Shown piece after piece: positions 34,901-49,900 of a stretch of DNA of 64,000 nucleotides. The stretch is from contig CM067084.1 of assembly GCA_034008185.1 (NCBI GenBank), forward strand, positions 9,009,385-9,073,384, given 5' to 3'. A program made the translations under genes and the position numbers. Under the pieces are notes generated by a model that searched no databases, was not told the DNA's origin, and worked only from the letters and a program-made list of their open reading frames with translations. Origin of the DNA: Gorsachius magnificus. Lineage: Eukaryota; Chordata; Aves; Pelecaniformes; Ardeidae. Within the stretch, counting starts at the first letter, position 1. Every line of letters begins with the position of its first letter.

Positions 34901-37900
34901 AAATAGAAAAAACAACTCATTCCAAGGAATAATAACATATTTGTGTGTACAATAAAACTTAACCTTTCCTTGGTTTTGCTGTAAGAAAGAGTAGGAATGA
35001 ATTTTCCTTTAATGTAAAATAACAGTGAGCAATTGGTTGTTGCCTTGTGCATTGAAGAGGAATATTGCTTGCATTTTTGGGGGATTCTGTATTTCTTTCC
35101 TGATGGTTAGTTAAGAGAATGTTCTTTTGCTCATTGCCCTTAATTGTGCTTTTGCACCGATTTTGAGCAATCGACCTAGTACCTGGGAAGAATTCCAGTT
35201 GTATTTGATGGTATTTAACCAGGCAGAAGACAGAAGTAATGATAAGCTCTTAGACTTCTTCTAAACTTTCAGATTCTGTTGTCTTTACTAGATTCGCAGG
35301 AAATGGAGAGACCTTAGAGACGCAGATTCTGCTTTTTCCTTAATATGCGCATCATTATCATCACTGCGTTAGTTTGAGCTGAGCAAGTCTTCTCCCTAAA
35401 AAACTTGAAATATGTATTGAACTTTACAGTTGTTCAGCACTTTATTTCTGCAGCTGAGCACATTTTTGTTGCCAAGTCAGGGCTTGAAACAGTTACACTA
35501 ATGTGCACGTTTGCTACAAATCCAAATCCTTTTTCTAATCTCTTTACGCTGCCTGAAAGTGATGAGCACTGCTGCTACTACCTGGCTGAGGATTTCTGTT
35601 GCAGGTGTAGTTGAATACTGCTGTAATGCTGCCTCTGGCTTTTCACGTGTCCTGGCACAGGAGAAAAGGACAGGCATCATGATTGCACCTTCTAGCCTGT
35701 GTGTTCTGGAATTCATGTTGCTTAAATGCTAATGTTAATAATTTGGAGAGGATGTGGATGTAACTTCTAAGGGAGTCTTTGTGCAGGTCGAACAAAATTA
35801 GACTTGGTTTTCAATTTGCTCTTCCAGAGCAGCTCTTGGTATTTTTAGTTCACACCTGTAAGGCATAAGAATGACCCTGGAATCGATTCACTTTCAATGT
35901 TAAGAAAGAAGCTAATTTCTTGATTTCCCCTTCTACAGACTGAAGTTTCAAGCTGGAAACTTACCAGGTTTTTCCCCCCATAGGACAGAAAGCAGTGACA
36001 ACTGAAAGTGACACCAAAAAAATGGAGTAGAAAATAAGGCCTATTTTGTTACTCTGCAGTTGAATATTTGTCTCTGGAAAGGACCTAACGAACCATCAAA
36101 TCTTATATCCTGGTGCCACCAGCAGTCACTTCATATAGGTCTTTTCATAAACTTATGTTCCCTCGTCTTAGGTATTTTGGGCTAGGTAGCCTTATGAGAA
36201 AACTTTTTAGAAATTCTTGGTTTTGAGATGACAGAACCTTCAGACTTCTACTCTAGCTGCTTTCACACCTAGCCTTTACTCACCTCATCTTTAACCAACA
36301 TATATGGGTTTTCCATTTCCCATGGTCACTCTGGTTTTACTTCTATGTATCTGATCTCATTTGACTTCATTTTTCTTGAGCACAGGTGAATAGAATTTAA
36401 GGAGTACTCTGGATGGGATCCTGGCAGGTCCTATTGATACTCGCCTATGTTCAAAGCAAATGCCTCTCCTAATGCATCCAGGTGTTGTATATGTCTTTTT
36501 CACTTCTTGTGAAACTCCGGTTCAACCTAAAATCTTGCCTTAAATGTTGGCCTGATGTTCTAAATTGCCAGCTTAAGTAATCAAATATTTTGGTTGATTT
36601 AGTCTCCCACTACCATAGCTGAAATATCTTTAACATGTATCCTTTTCTTACTGCTGCTTCCTCCTTTTTTTTTGTTGTTGTTCTTGTTGTTGAAAGTAGA
36701 TGAATAGCCAGAAAACCTTCTATTTTTACTTCTCAATTTCTATTCCTTTTTGACAGGTCTAAGTAGTTTTATCTTTTGATCTTACTTTAGCTTTAGGTTT
36801 TCGAACTCCACAGGTGTGTTTTTACACTGGTCTCTCATCCTTCTTAGATACTCCATGCTTAAACATGCATCTTTTGAGGGAGATGAGGCAGAAATTATCA
36901 ACTAATTACTACTGGGATAATTCTCTAGAATACTTTCCCTCATTTCAGGTAGAAATTCCAGTTTGATTTTTGTACTTTAATGTGGATTTTAAGTTTGTAA
37001 GCTCCAATTTGGTTCTGTTTGCTTTCATAACTAGTACCTTTAATTTTTCCAACCTTTTCCATTTGCAGTTAAGAACTTTTGGGGGGAGGATCTTGGGTTT
37101 TTTTTTTTCCCCCATTTCCAGTAATGGGAAGAGAGCCAGATTTAGACAATGCAAGATGTCATTAGGCAGGAAGAACTGGCAAATAAAAACACGAAGAGGG
37201 CAGAATAAGAAGCCACAGCAGTGGACGAGGCATGGAAAAGAAGAGAAAGGACTAAATTGTGATGTGGCTTGGGAGACAAAGGAGGTATAGGGATGAAATG
37301 GGGAAGAGTGAATGGTTTTCTGACAGTTTAGTGAACTGAGTTACTAATATGCACACTAACTGCCAGGACTGCTTCAAAGATTGGGGCTCAGGGGTGGTGG
37401 GATTCTCCCGTAGTTAGGCTCAGCCAACGTTTGAAACATTTGGTGTAAGTGATGGCCTAGAACTTGTAAGCTGCTACAGGAAGAGTGAGTTTTGGAGCGC
37501 TTTTAGAAACAGTAGTGTTTATATCAGTGGAGAAGGATTGGCAAGTGAACAGAGGTGGTTCCAGAGGGGAAAGAAGTAATTCTTGGGCATAACTTCACTG
37601 GTGAAGTTGCTGGGTTTTCTGATCAAGTAACAAGAGTCATGTAAACCTGGATGGAGGGGAGAGGCTTTGACCGTTATTTTTGCAAAATGATGCAAGCATG
37701 ACAGTAAGGCCTTAAGAGCATTGAGGTAAGAGACTAATGCTTCTAAACATAGTAAATGTTGCATGTAGAAACCGTATATTTAACCGTAACAAAAAGACAT
37801 TTATGATTGATTGAATGTCATAATAATTTTCAAAACAAAACACTGTTTGGCTTTGTACTGTGGTGTAATACCATCTAACTTTCTCATGCTTTTGTCTGTG

Positions 37901-40881
37901 TTTTCTCCAGGAGATGCTCTAGTTGCTGTAAATGATGTTGATGTGAACTCTGAAAACATAGAAAGGGTTTTGTCTTGCATTCCAGGTCCTATGCAGGTAC
38001 AGTAGTTGATCATCTATTCCACATGTCCTCTGTAAAAATTAATATTGTTTCTAGCCTTTTTTCCTTAGGAAACAGAACTTAGGCAGTCTTTTTCTTAGAA
38101 CTTCCTCAGCTACTTTTTGAACACGCTTGATTGACTTCAGTCAAACTTAGAGTACAAATTTGAGAGTTTTAATTCTGGTAAGTTTTGTGAAAATAGGTAG
38201 TTGCAACTAAGTGACTCAAGCCAACATCCAACTGTTACGTATTCCGTTTGTCATCAGCCAGAATCAGAAAGCACGTGCAGCATTGTACAAGAGGTAGTGG
38301 CATACTTGTAGGTTTAGACTAATTGTAACGTCTGTTGTTTTTTTTTTTTTGCCCAATGTGAGAATCAAGGTATTCTGTGCTTGCAGAATTCTGAGTATTT
38401 ATGTTTCTCTATGAGAACTAGTACATGCATATATGAAAAATCAAGTTTTATTATTTTTCCTGCTCAGAAAAGAGCTTCATTATTGTGTTACCACTTGCAT
38501 AAAATTTAATTACTTCTTGTTGAATATAGGGAAGGAACTCCTTTGAGACCTGCACAAACTTTTAAGCAGCTATAGTTGTCGTTATGGGCAAAGATAGCAA
38601 GTATGGTTGCTTTGAGAGACGTTATTTTGAACACCCTGATCTCGGCAAATGAAGGGCAAGGTATGTAATATTGTGATGCCTTGCTCCTGGTGGCTAATAG
38701 GGCTGGAGATGTGCAGTCTGGCAATAGCACGTGTGAAGCAAGATACTGATGTCTACCCTAAAAATAAATGTCAACTGCAGAGTAGTAGTGGCTTTTTGTC
38801 AATCACCGTTCTTAAAATGGTAATAATTGTTATGGAAATACTGAAATAAAATAATTTTCTCTTCGTCAGTATAAGAAAGACCCAAATGACAAGAGAGAAG
38901 CCTGAATTAACAAGTATTGCTATTAAAGAATATTTAAAAGCATTCAAATGGAGAAGTTAATACTGCTTTCATATTTAAATAGAAAAAAAATCTTGAGTAT
39001 TTAAGAGCTTTTAAATTAAATACTTCTAAGATCTTTCAAAACTGAACAGTGATAAAGATTGAAAGAAGTCAGTAATAAAAATTGATACAAAAAACACACC
39101 CCCAAAACCTGATCAATAATGTTTTTTCCCCCCAAACCTACTGCATATGTCTTCTCTTCTAGCTGAATAATAATTTTGGAGCTATGATGAAGAGTTAAAC
39201 AACTAATAAGGAATTAGATAGCTGTTTCAGAATTAAACTAGGACAGTGTTAATTACCTAGGATGTTAGTAGCATAAAATTAAGTATTTTGAATTATTCTG
39301 CTTAAATCCACTTCCTGGTGGACAGGAATCATAGAATCATAGAATGTTTTGGGTTGGAAGGGACCCCTAGAGGCCATCTAGTCTAACCCCCCTGCAGGGA
39401 GCAGGGACACCACTAACTAGATCAGGTTGCTCACAGCCCCATCCAACCTGGCCTTGAATGTTCCCAGGGATGGGGCCTCCACCACCTCTCTGGGCAACCT
39501 GTTCCAGTGTTTCACCACCCTCGTTGTAAAGAATTTCCTCCTTATATCCAGTCTAAACCTACCCTACTTCAGTTTAAAACCATTACCCCTTGTCCTGTCA
39601 CAGCTGGCCCTACTAAAAAGATTGTCCCCATCTTTCCTATAGGCCCCCTTTAGATACTGAAAGGCCGTAATCAGGTCTCCCCGCAGCCTTCTCTTCTCCA
39701 GGCTGAACAAGCCCAACTCCCTCAGCCTGTCCTCATAGGAGAGGTGCTCCAGCCCTCGGATCATTTTAGTAGCCCTCCTCTGGACCCGCTCCAACAGTTC
39801 CATGGAAGACAAGGTACACGTTGCAATGTAGATGTGAGATGGAGCAGGTTAAAATTATAGTGTCTCGTACAGTATGTCTGTAACCTCTTGGTAGTTTTTC
39901 TACAGGTAGAATATATGAGGTGATGATAATAGAAATGTTTTACTGTCCAGAGATAAAAAGAAGTGGAAATTTTAGGTTTTGTTAAACATGCTCCTGTTCA
40001 CAACTTATGTAGTAGAACTACATCTGCAACTGCAGTAAGATTGAGTACTCATATGTCAGTTTAGGAAGCTTTCCAAGATATTTAACAGTATGAAGCTTGC
40101 CTAAGCTACCAGAGTTGTGGTCAGGTATTGGCAGAGCTCCATGGTAGAAAAACCTTGTCTTGCCTGTCTTTGACCAAATATGGAGTTGCTGTAACTGTTA
40201 TTAAATACAGAATGATTAAAAACGCAGAGATTATATAGTTTATTTAATTGTATCCGTGCTAGATTAGAGTATACGTATTACTTGTTGCTAAAATGCAATG
40301 CAACCCTTTATATAGTAGTTACTTTTAATGCAACATTAATGTTTATGTTGTCAGTAATTTTGAAATGTAAAACTGTTTGTCATTTAAAGCTTATAGTTTC
40401 AATTATATATGAGAAGAGTGATTGCTGAAATAGACCAGTGGAGAATTTAAATACAGAGTTCTGGGGGGTTTTTGCAGCATAGAACACTGTTCATGCTGCT
40501 GAAGAAACAGAGGGTTGTTGTTGCTGAGGTTTAGTAATAAAGACAGCTGTTACACAAGCAAAATTGTTAATCTAGTCTCATTCATCATACGTTGCAAAAT
40601 AACAAAAAAGATGCTGTTTAAAGCCATTTTACTGTAGTTATAAGTTACTTACATAAGCAAAGTCAATGCTCTTCTAGCCTCAGTGTTAAAAATTACTGGA
40701 AGTCATTTCAAAAACTTAATTATGTAGATTTTCTCAGTGGCAGCATGTGGCATAACATTTCTCATAATATTTCTAGAATTTTGTTTTCCTGACCTCAGTT
40801 TAGGCAAACTAGCTTCTAGGCATGTGAGGGCTAGTTTAGTGTACATATTGAGCAATAGAAGCCCAAATCCTACATCAGTCT

Positions 40882-40919
<38 letters not shown>

Positions 40920-43900
40920 GGCAGAACCGTTGCTGTTTGGGTGCTTGCATGTCACCTACTAAGATAAAGTCCCAATTCCTATTAAAGCATTGCATACCCC
41001 ATTTAGAAGTTCTATAGCAGTCACTGAATGTGACAGGACAAAGCATACCCCTCAGTCAATGCTTGAGATAGTATGGTAAAGTTATATTCTGCAGTCTACA
41101 CAACTTTACATTCCTGTAATCAAAGTAGCTGCTGTTTCCTATCACCACAGGACAGAGAAGACAGAATAGGAAAGGGAAGATATGTTAGAAGAATATATTT
41201 TTCCTTACCCTGATACCCGGAAGTTGCAGAACTATTTTACCCGAAACTTTCTGAAAATATTCAGCCTGAGGCAGACATTCAGAATCGGAAATTTCGGCCT
41301 GAAATTTTGAGTTACAGTTGTGCAAACCATAAGCACATGGAAACCAGAGACTTAAAAAAGGAAATGGCAGGCAATCTTAAAAGGCAGGCAATGCCACCAG
41401 CTCTGTCTGTAATAAAATCCATATTCTAAGACATACAGCTTTCTTGCAGATAAGCAGAAAGCGTGCCTTTCTGGGGCAGACCAACAGTCTAACAGCTACG
41501 TTTGCTGTTTCTTACACTGACAAATGTTTAAGTAAAGAGTATTAAGAAACAAATTAAATACAGAGTGACCTTCCCATCATACTTTTCCAGTTTCCAGCAG
41601 CCAATAGTTAGGGTCTGGTTAGATCACTTATAGGTTTGTACCTTCTCCTTTTTTTAATCTAGTTCTGAAAATTCCTTTGACCTCCACAGCATCCTGTAGT
41701 AGTGATTTAAACAACTGATTTGCATTATGTTCATTTTTGTTGGTTTTCTCACTGCCATCTAATTAAGTGCATTTCATACCCCCAGGTTCCTGTGTTATGA
41801 GGAATAGCTAACTGTCCATGTCTTATTATTCTTTGTATCATTCCATGACTTTGGAGAGCTCTGTCATGTTTCACTTCTGTCACATCTTTCCTAAGCGGGA
41901 AAATCCCCATCTATGTACCTCATAGTTTGCTGTTACTGTCACCTTCATCAGTGCCTTCTTGAAGTTTGATTAAACTTTTTTTGAGAACTCTTCTAAGTAC
42001 TGAGAATGTGTGCATGCTATGTATTTATAGAGTGGAATACTAATACTTTCTGTGCTTTTCCTGTTCTTCATTTCCTTTTCTGGTGTGCACTGAACTTTAT
42101 TTTTTTTAGAATTTTCTTTAGGAGCAATGGAATGAAAGTTGTGAAAGATTTAATAGTCAGTATTTACAAAAGGGTACTTCAGTAGTCACATATTTAATCC
42201 GATCCTGTGCACTCCTCAGGATGAATGTTCATTTCTCTTCCACAAAAAAAATGGGGTTTTTAAGGTATGTAGAAATACAGTCTCTTGATTATTTTCTGTT
42301 ACAGCTTTTTCCAGCCTAGACGGTGTTTTTCACTAAGTGTTTTTTTTGAAGGCAGGAAATAGATCAGAACTTGGGCAAAAGTGGAGAGGAACAGAAAATG
42401 TCATGTTTCAAGCTGCTAGATAGAATCAAGAAGACTTGGAAAGGAACTTGTAGTTGAATTGTGAGGGGAGATCTTTCTTAAAATACGGTGACTTCACGCC
42501 TGAGTGGTGTGGTATTGCCCACAGTGATGTGGGAGACAGCATGGATGCCTACAGGATGAAGGAGAGTTAAAGTTCTGTTTGGGCCAATTTATTTTGAGCT
42601 CTTGCTTGGCGGGCCGTATGGTTGTGTGTCTGAGGCAAGACAGACTGTGTTTGTTGGGTTGGATTTTAGTTTGTTTTTTTTTTTAAATTAAGAGACTAAA
42701 AGATAGACTGGGGCAAGATTTACATCTGTGCGTCATTAGTGTGGAGACTGTAGTCTAAGTGTCATGAATAAGTGTCCACAGATAAGATGTAGAGGAAGTT
42801 AAGAGGAATAACTACTAAGCCTTGAGGAAATCTGCAAGAAGTTAAACAGGGTGTGAGGAGAGTCCTCTGAAATACATGCAGATGGCGTGACAAAGAAAGA
42901 GAACTGAATCGCAGAAAGCCAGAGAAGAAAGCATACGTCTATAAAACTGTGAACGATCAAGTTACTGGGTCTTAAGAAGCCGCTGCTTCTTAGCTGGATG
43001 TTTTTGCTCCTCGAGTGCTGTTAATATGCAGCGTAATGAATTGAAACGGAAATGATGAGGAGAGAGTGAGTGATGAGTTATGTCAGAAAAGAAAGTGCTA
43101 GCACATGGCAGGAGTGTAGGATTGAATGCAGTGCTGTTCCAGAGAATGGGAAGAGAAAAGAGAAAAAAGCTGATAGCAGCCAAAATAGGAGAGGAGAATT
43201 AATGAGATGTGTCGGGAGGGAGTAGAGTGGAGGGGGAGGAAGGCAGCCAGTGACATAAATGTTGTAGCTGGAAGAGCTGATGATGGCACTTCTCTCTGAT
43301 CTAGTTTGTCAGGCAGTGGGTGTTTTAAAGTGTCATTATTTCTTGCTGGCACTCCTCTCTTTAAGTATGTGTATACACGTACACAATTATGAAAATATGA
43401 ATTATCTGTATTTAAACATATAAATTACCTCTGCTTGGGCTCTTACAATTTATAACAACTGGGAAAATAGAAACCTTTTGCGTCTCATCAGTCATTAGGC
43501 TAAACTGTCACTGACTGTATAGAAAAGCAGGATTTGGTGTGATGTGTTATGTTAGGAACTTCCCAGTTGATAGGCAGGTTAAGGATACTTTAAGGCAGAC
43601 AAACAATCTTGAGTCAAAACATACGAAAGAGGGAACTGAGAGTGTGCCCACTTAGTCCAAATAGATACATTTTCAGTCACTTTGAACAGTGATGAAAACT
43701 GAGGTGCCATCCAAGAAAAGAAATCAATATTCTCCTTGGAAATTACCATTTTATGCTCAGTCAAGAAGTACATGTTTCTCACATACCCTTCTTTAATACT
43801 TAGGATGAAGTGTTCATTCATTAAAAAAAAAAAAAATCTTTTCAATTCATGACTACTGGAACAACTAAATTATTTTTGTAAGGCAGCACTCATAAAAAGG

Positions 43901-46900
43901 AGATGTGTAAAGCAAATTGTGAAACATATTTCCACACCAAGTTTGGATTTTGTGTTGCTTGTAAGCCAGGAAATGTGTTTATTCTGAAACTCCTGTTATT
44001 TACTCTATTTGGGAAATAAAGAACAATAAACCTCCTGCAGCTTAATCATCTAAATTTTAAGTTATTTTTTAAGACAGACTGCTCTGATAGTGCTTTGATT
44101 ATTTTTGTTTCTTCTGAACACATAAAAAAGCAAGTGATGTAAACAATTGTTATGGTTCTTGCTAGTTGTGTACAACTGTTAAATATGGCTACAAAACTTA
44201 TTTGTTGACTTTACAGTTTAAAACAAAAGTGAACATAGTGAAAGCATTGGCAGATTGAAAGAATTGTTACTGAGTGTTGCAAATTAAGGCTTTTGCAGTT
44301 GAATGTAAATTGGTTTTCCTGCACCAATGTACCTGTCAGTGCGCTCAAAAAAGCAAAGAAGTGCTCATGAAGGAGCCTCGAGGACGAAAGTGCTGACATT
44401 TTGAAAGAAGTCAAATGTGGTGTGTGTTTCAAAAGCGTGGTAATGGGTTTTGTGTTCAAACAAACCCAGAGCAGTAAGTATATTTTTCCATTCTCAGAAC
44501 CGTAAGAATTAAGTATGAAAACACACCAAACCACAGGCTTACTCACATGGTTCGTGGAGCATGTAATAGCTGGCTTTGTCCTTAATAATGGAAGGTTACG
44601 TAATGCTGAATATATAATTGGTTTTCTTGAAACAGCAGGAATTTTTCGAATGCTTCATCTTTGTCAGTAAAGCTAAGAAAACTTAATAATAAACTGCATT
44701 TATTTCACCTGATATTAGAATGTAAGTACAGCCTCATTGTCACAATAATTAATTATCTTAATAGGTCAAACTTACATTTGAAACGTCAATATTTGAGCCT
44801 GAAGGAACTCAGCAGAGGTGTAAACGGGCACAGTCAAGCATGAACAATCTGGTTCGGCTCTTGTGGGGAGAAGATAGCACGGACCTCCAACAGGCTATAC
44901 AAGATGTGCCTCATATTGTTATGTTCCTCACACTGAACCTGGACTCTGAAACATCGAAGGATGAGGTATGTGGCTAACTGAGTAAAACTGAGGATGAAAG
45001 GTAACGACCGACAACAGCAACTGCTATGCCTTTTGATGTAGGGGAAAAAAAAATAAAATCTTGCTAATCATTTTGAGTAGTGAATAGTCTGTAAAATGTC
45101 CATTTTGATAGAAACAAGGCCTGAAATCCAGGGGGGAAAAAAATGAGCATCGCTGCTGGCTAACTGGACTCTAATTGGACTTGAAATCACTTCAGTGCTG
45201 CTGAATGTCTTTACATGAAGTGCAGGCTAGAGGTGGTAACAGACAAAGCAGAGATAATTTCACAAGTTCGTTATTGTCTCTCAGATGCTCACTGTGGTGT
45301 TTTCAATGCACTTCTCAAACTTGAACTATGAAATCTGCCTTGTCAAAAAAAGTTTTCCCCAGCAGGAGCTGTTGGCAGTCCACGTACATAATCTGGCTAG
45401 CTCCTCCTGTTTTGAAATGCTAATGTGCCTTTTCTTGGAGGACTCCTGCACGTCTGCAATCAGTTCTTAATTCTTGCTTGGGCAACATTTTTGAGCTACC
45501 AAAGTACTTTTTCTTTGTCCTGTAAAGCTTGCTTTCCCATCTTTTTCCTTTCTATGTGCTTCAGAAAAATTTTGCCGGTGTACATATAACCCATTGTAAG
45601 TTTGTGTAGATGCTGTTCATGATGTAGCCATAGCTACAAATACTCTGCTCAGAATGCACTGTGGAGGGCTGAGCTTGGCCTCTTGCCTGACCTGAAAATG
45701 ACAAATGCACAAAGTGGACTTCTTAGGAACAGACTTTTGGAAAAAGATTCTTCTCCCCTTCTGTAAATTCTCCTAGGGTTTAGCAGTGTGCCCCAGTGCT
45801 CTTACAATATCTGTAATGGGGAGACATCAAATGAAGCACAAGTTTCGCCAGTTCCAAGGGATTGGGGCGGGGGGGCAGAAGAAAGACATTTTGCTTTCTC
45901 TCCCCTGGAATTAATCCTTAGATCCAGTCAGTGCTCCATCCCTTCTCTGAGATGTCTTTATGGTTTTTGATACTATTTTTCAACTGATAGAAGTCTGTAT
46001 TGCTCTCTTGGTGATGTGTAATAGAGGAACAAGTGTTACAACCACACATAACAGAGTTTCATTTTATTCTCTAGAGACAGGGCTGGGGAGGAGAACCCTA
46101 GAAAATTACATGATGTGATATAATATGCAAAAATTGTTGTGAAGTTTGCAGAGTCAAGTGTTTGAAAGCTAGGAAATGACAGAATTATGGTTATTAATGC
46201 AATTTTAATTCAGTCCTTTTGTACTTATGCAGCATGACATTGTCTTAAGTATTACGTTCTTTTTGAAAGATGCCTGTTGTGCAGAGGACAAGATGGACAG
46301 ATGAGAGTGTATAATTATGGCTTATTAGGCAACCATAAATCCAGTACTTCTCTGGAGTACTTGACTTTGCAATATAAATCATGCTCTCGGCATACTGTTG
46401 CTAAGGTCATGTATGCTTCGTTGCATATTACAGCAAGATACTAATACTGTAAGCTTTGGTTTGCAGTTCTTTCCAGTCCCATTTAAGAGACTGCAGTTTT
46501 TCATGGGAGGTACCTTCAGCAGAGATTAGTTTATACAAGTCTCTCTTATAATTACCACCTTTTTTTATAGCATTGCAACTAGGCAAGGTCATTCTGGGCT
46601 CTTTTTTCCCACCTGGAGACTGCTTCCATTAAAGCATATCATACTGCAGTATTTTTCTGCTTTGGTATTTCCCTCTGATAAAAATTGAAAGAGCTGATTT
46701 AACTGTGAATTAAATAAACTTAAGATGCTTTATCAACGTTCACTTATGTATTCCAAATATTCTTTTATTTTTTTTCTTCAGTTCTAAGTTTGTAGTCTAA
46801 GACTGCTGTGTTATGTGGATATTCCAGCTATGGACATTGCTGTGGACTTAAAGACCAGTGTTTTCTTGGTCACATAAACTTTATGACATATTAAAAAATT

Positions 46901-49900
46901 ATTTCAGGGCCTCTGGCTTCTCTGTTGGTAGGTGAGTAGATATGCAAATGCCTAATTGCAATTCCTGCTCTTCAGAGTAAATGGAGCACTGCTTTCTTGC
47001 CCCATTATTTCTTTACGCTCTCCCAAGAAACAGGATTAACCTCGAACGTTGAGCAGAGGTAAAAGAGGGATTGTAATGCACTTGTTCTCCCTTCGTACCA
47101 TGGAAGAATTGTTTCCTGAGAAGTCTTGGAAGTTATGCAGCCCCAAACAGTCTCTAATGTTGAGAGATGCTTTGCTGGTGTAATCAAGCTCTTTATAGCA
47201 TTTCCTAACAAAAGAATGCCGCCCTCTTCAAGGCATTTGTCTTTAATTTCACTTGGTGAACAGTAAGCGACATACATCCTGTAGATGTGCTGTTCCAGAT
47301 TTAGTTTACAGTAGGAACTCAAATTAGCAGTGAAGTTATTGTACACCTGCCTATGCCATATTGCACAATAAAAATATAATGATCCTTTACTAAGCTTCTT
47401 TACCCATATCCCAAGGAGGTATGGAATGCAGATCACATCCATGTAAACAATGGCAACTGGGGCTAGTGACTAATTCTTTCTCTTGTGAGCTTTTGGCACC
47501 CAAAAATAGAATTAATGAGCTCTAAGACTTGTAAGCTTTTTCTACTCAACTATAAAGGAAAGTAGTATTAGAAATCATTTAGGATGTGTGTATGCATGTG
47601 GGGAGCGTCCCGTACGGTAATGGTTTCAGTGAGTAAGGTTGATTTTTGTCTTTTTTTTTTGTTTTGTTTTGTTTTAGTTCAAGGTAGGTATTACAATTAT
47701 AACAGGTTATTTGTACCAGTATACAGCTATAACATCTTTACATCTTTGAACTGATTTTGACGATACCATGTCTTAAAAGGAATAATGATCATGTTCCTCC
47801 TACATGATAGTGTTACTGGAAGCATGTTTCGCGTACTTGCAAAGTAAGCACTACTGAGTAGCTGTTAAGATGGCTTCGTTCATGCAGACACTGACTTGTA
47901 CTTCCTGTAGCATTTCTCTCTGATTTTATATTTTCTGAATTAATCTTTAAGAATTCATAGTTGTCTTTCATCTACTGTTTCGTTTTTTAATCATATGTAA
48001 GATGCAACTTAAAGCCTCTATTGTCAGTGCTCTGTATTTGAAGATTTTAGGTTTTCAGCTGGTCGGCATCATTTTGGCACAATTTCTTTTAGCCATTTCT
48101 TGTGGTGTCAAGACTGTACTTTTTTTTTTTTTCCATAAAATGTTATTTAGATTCAGTTGGAGAAATTAGTAAAATAAAAATAAAACAGGGAAGCTGTTTG
48201 ATAAACCATTAGTTTAGAGAGTCTGTTCAGGTTTGGGTTTTTGGGTTGAGGGAGGGTTTACATTTTTTAAGAAATGAGCTACTTCTCATTTATTAATTCC
48301 ATTGTCATTGGCCTATGAACTTTCGCCTTGCTTTGAAGACAGCTGATATTGTACGGTGGTATGTGCTGAACCTTGCTAACTCATTAATATATATATGTGA
48401 TACAGCTATGACCTTTTGTTACAGTTGTCTTTTCTTTCCCTGGGAAAGTGTACAAATTCTCAAACAAATTTTGTGTAAAGGCCCCAGTTCATAGTGAGAA
48501 GAAAAAAAGGCTCTTTCTAGCCCTTTGTAGTGCTGTAATTAGAAAATGGCAGGGGTTTTTTCCAGCTGAGGGTTTGATTCAAGAAAAAAAGTCCTTGTCA
48601 CTAATGAGCATTTGAAAATAGAGCTAATTAAATTGGATAAGAATGAAGAGTTTGCCAGGCCCTTCTGTAATGAAACTTTACATTCTTTTAATCTTGATGA
48701 AGGAAAATTTTCTAATGAGTATTGGCACTAACTGGATGTGCTTAGTGACATAAATAGGAAAGTTAATCATGTCTGTGTTTCTTTTGTTTGTGTAGGGAGA
48801 TAAATTTACTCTACCCTTTGCATTGCATATGCTTAATATTACATGCATTATTTCTGGCCCATCATGATTTGGCAGAAAGCAATAAATGTGGGGAATCATA
48901 AGTTTGCTTATTACTATATTTTTATGGTTGCTGAAATAATTAATATAAAATTTTTGAAAATGCTTACATAAAAAATATTTTCAAGAACAATTTAGAAGAA
49001 GAAAAATAATTGTCACAAATATTTCTACTGATCTTCAGTTTCAAGATGACCTCTTTAAGAGTATGCTGACAGATGGTCAGAGGTTTGGTGATAAAATTGT
49101 TCATGTTGTATATGTTATTTGAGTATATACCTCAGTTATGTTTTGTGCTATACATGTAAAACAATTAGGTAGGGTTATAGAGAAAGATTGGAATTTTCAG
49201 ATTCTTATTGTTGGTTTTAAAGAGCTATACGTTTGACTACTGAAATCACTATTTAAATATTGAAAGAACCATACAAATATTAGCTATCTCTTGGAATCAG
49301 ATTTGTTAACAGTGTACTTTAAGCTGTAAAATGCAGTGGCCATACTGTTTGTTATTTTATGTTTCTCCATATAATAATGACTCTTAAGTCCTACTTTTCT
49401 ATAAAATAGAAGAGTTAAAACTGTCAGAAACATACATGTGCATTTCAAAACTTTCCAGTATGCCCATGCAGACCACTGCTTGTTTTGATACCATATGAAA
49501 GTAGATAATAAAAGCTTTCATGTTCAGAAAAAAAAATTCATGCCAGGAAAAAAATTTGTCATCTTTATTTATGTGTTTGGGGTTTTTTTTGTGATTTTTG
49601 GCTTTGGTTTTGCTTTGCTTAACTAACAGCTAACTTTCTTCACAGCAAGAAATTCTTTATCAGTACCCCATATCAGAAGCATCCCAGAAACTGAAAAGTG
49701 TGAGGGGAATATTTCTCACACTCTCTGACATACTGGAAAGTGTTACTGGTACCCAGATTATCAGGTAAAAGTATTTGAAATGTAATGTATTATTACTTCT
49801 ATTATTTTACACATATGTGTACAGAAAAGCACACATGGGTCATGCATCAAGTTCTAGCCAAAACAAGAGTGACTCTACCTGTTGGGCAGTAATGTTTTAA

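Larger units (their letters stand above)
27520..37910 (+). other. INTU: INTU intron 2 (10.4 kb)
   Basis: The longest intron in the window splits the PDZ coding region. It is AT-rich and holds a CR1-like relic (about 36060-36560) and a GC-richer stretch at 30150-30420 that may be an old interspersed repeat. Open frames such as 31974-32429 (-) show no family features. No additional INTU exon is needed, because the flanking exons join in frame. Confidence 0.85.
37997..44764 (+). other. INTU: INTU intron 3 (6.8 kb)
   Basis: It contains the clear CR1 copy at 39327-39805, an older CR1-like relic around 41640-42110, and a 32-base T run at 40885-40916. Nothing coding is supported apart from the CR1 remnant. 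The acceptor at the far end (ATTATCTTAATAG) has a weak pyrimidine tract. Confidence 0.85.

Noticed and set aside
47005..47442. 145-codon minus-strand open frame in INTU intron 4
   Set aside because: No recognisable motif or supporting signals.
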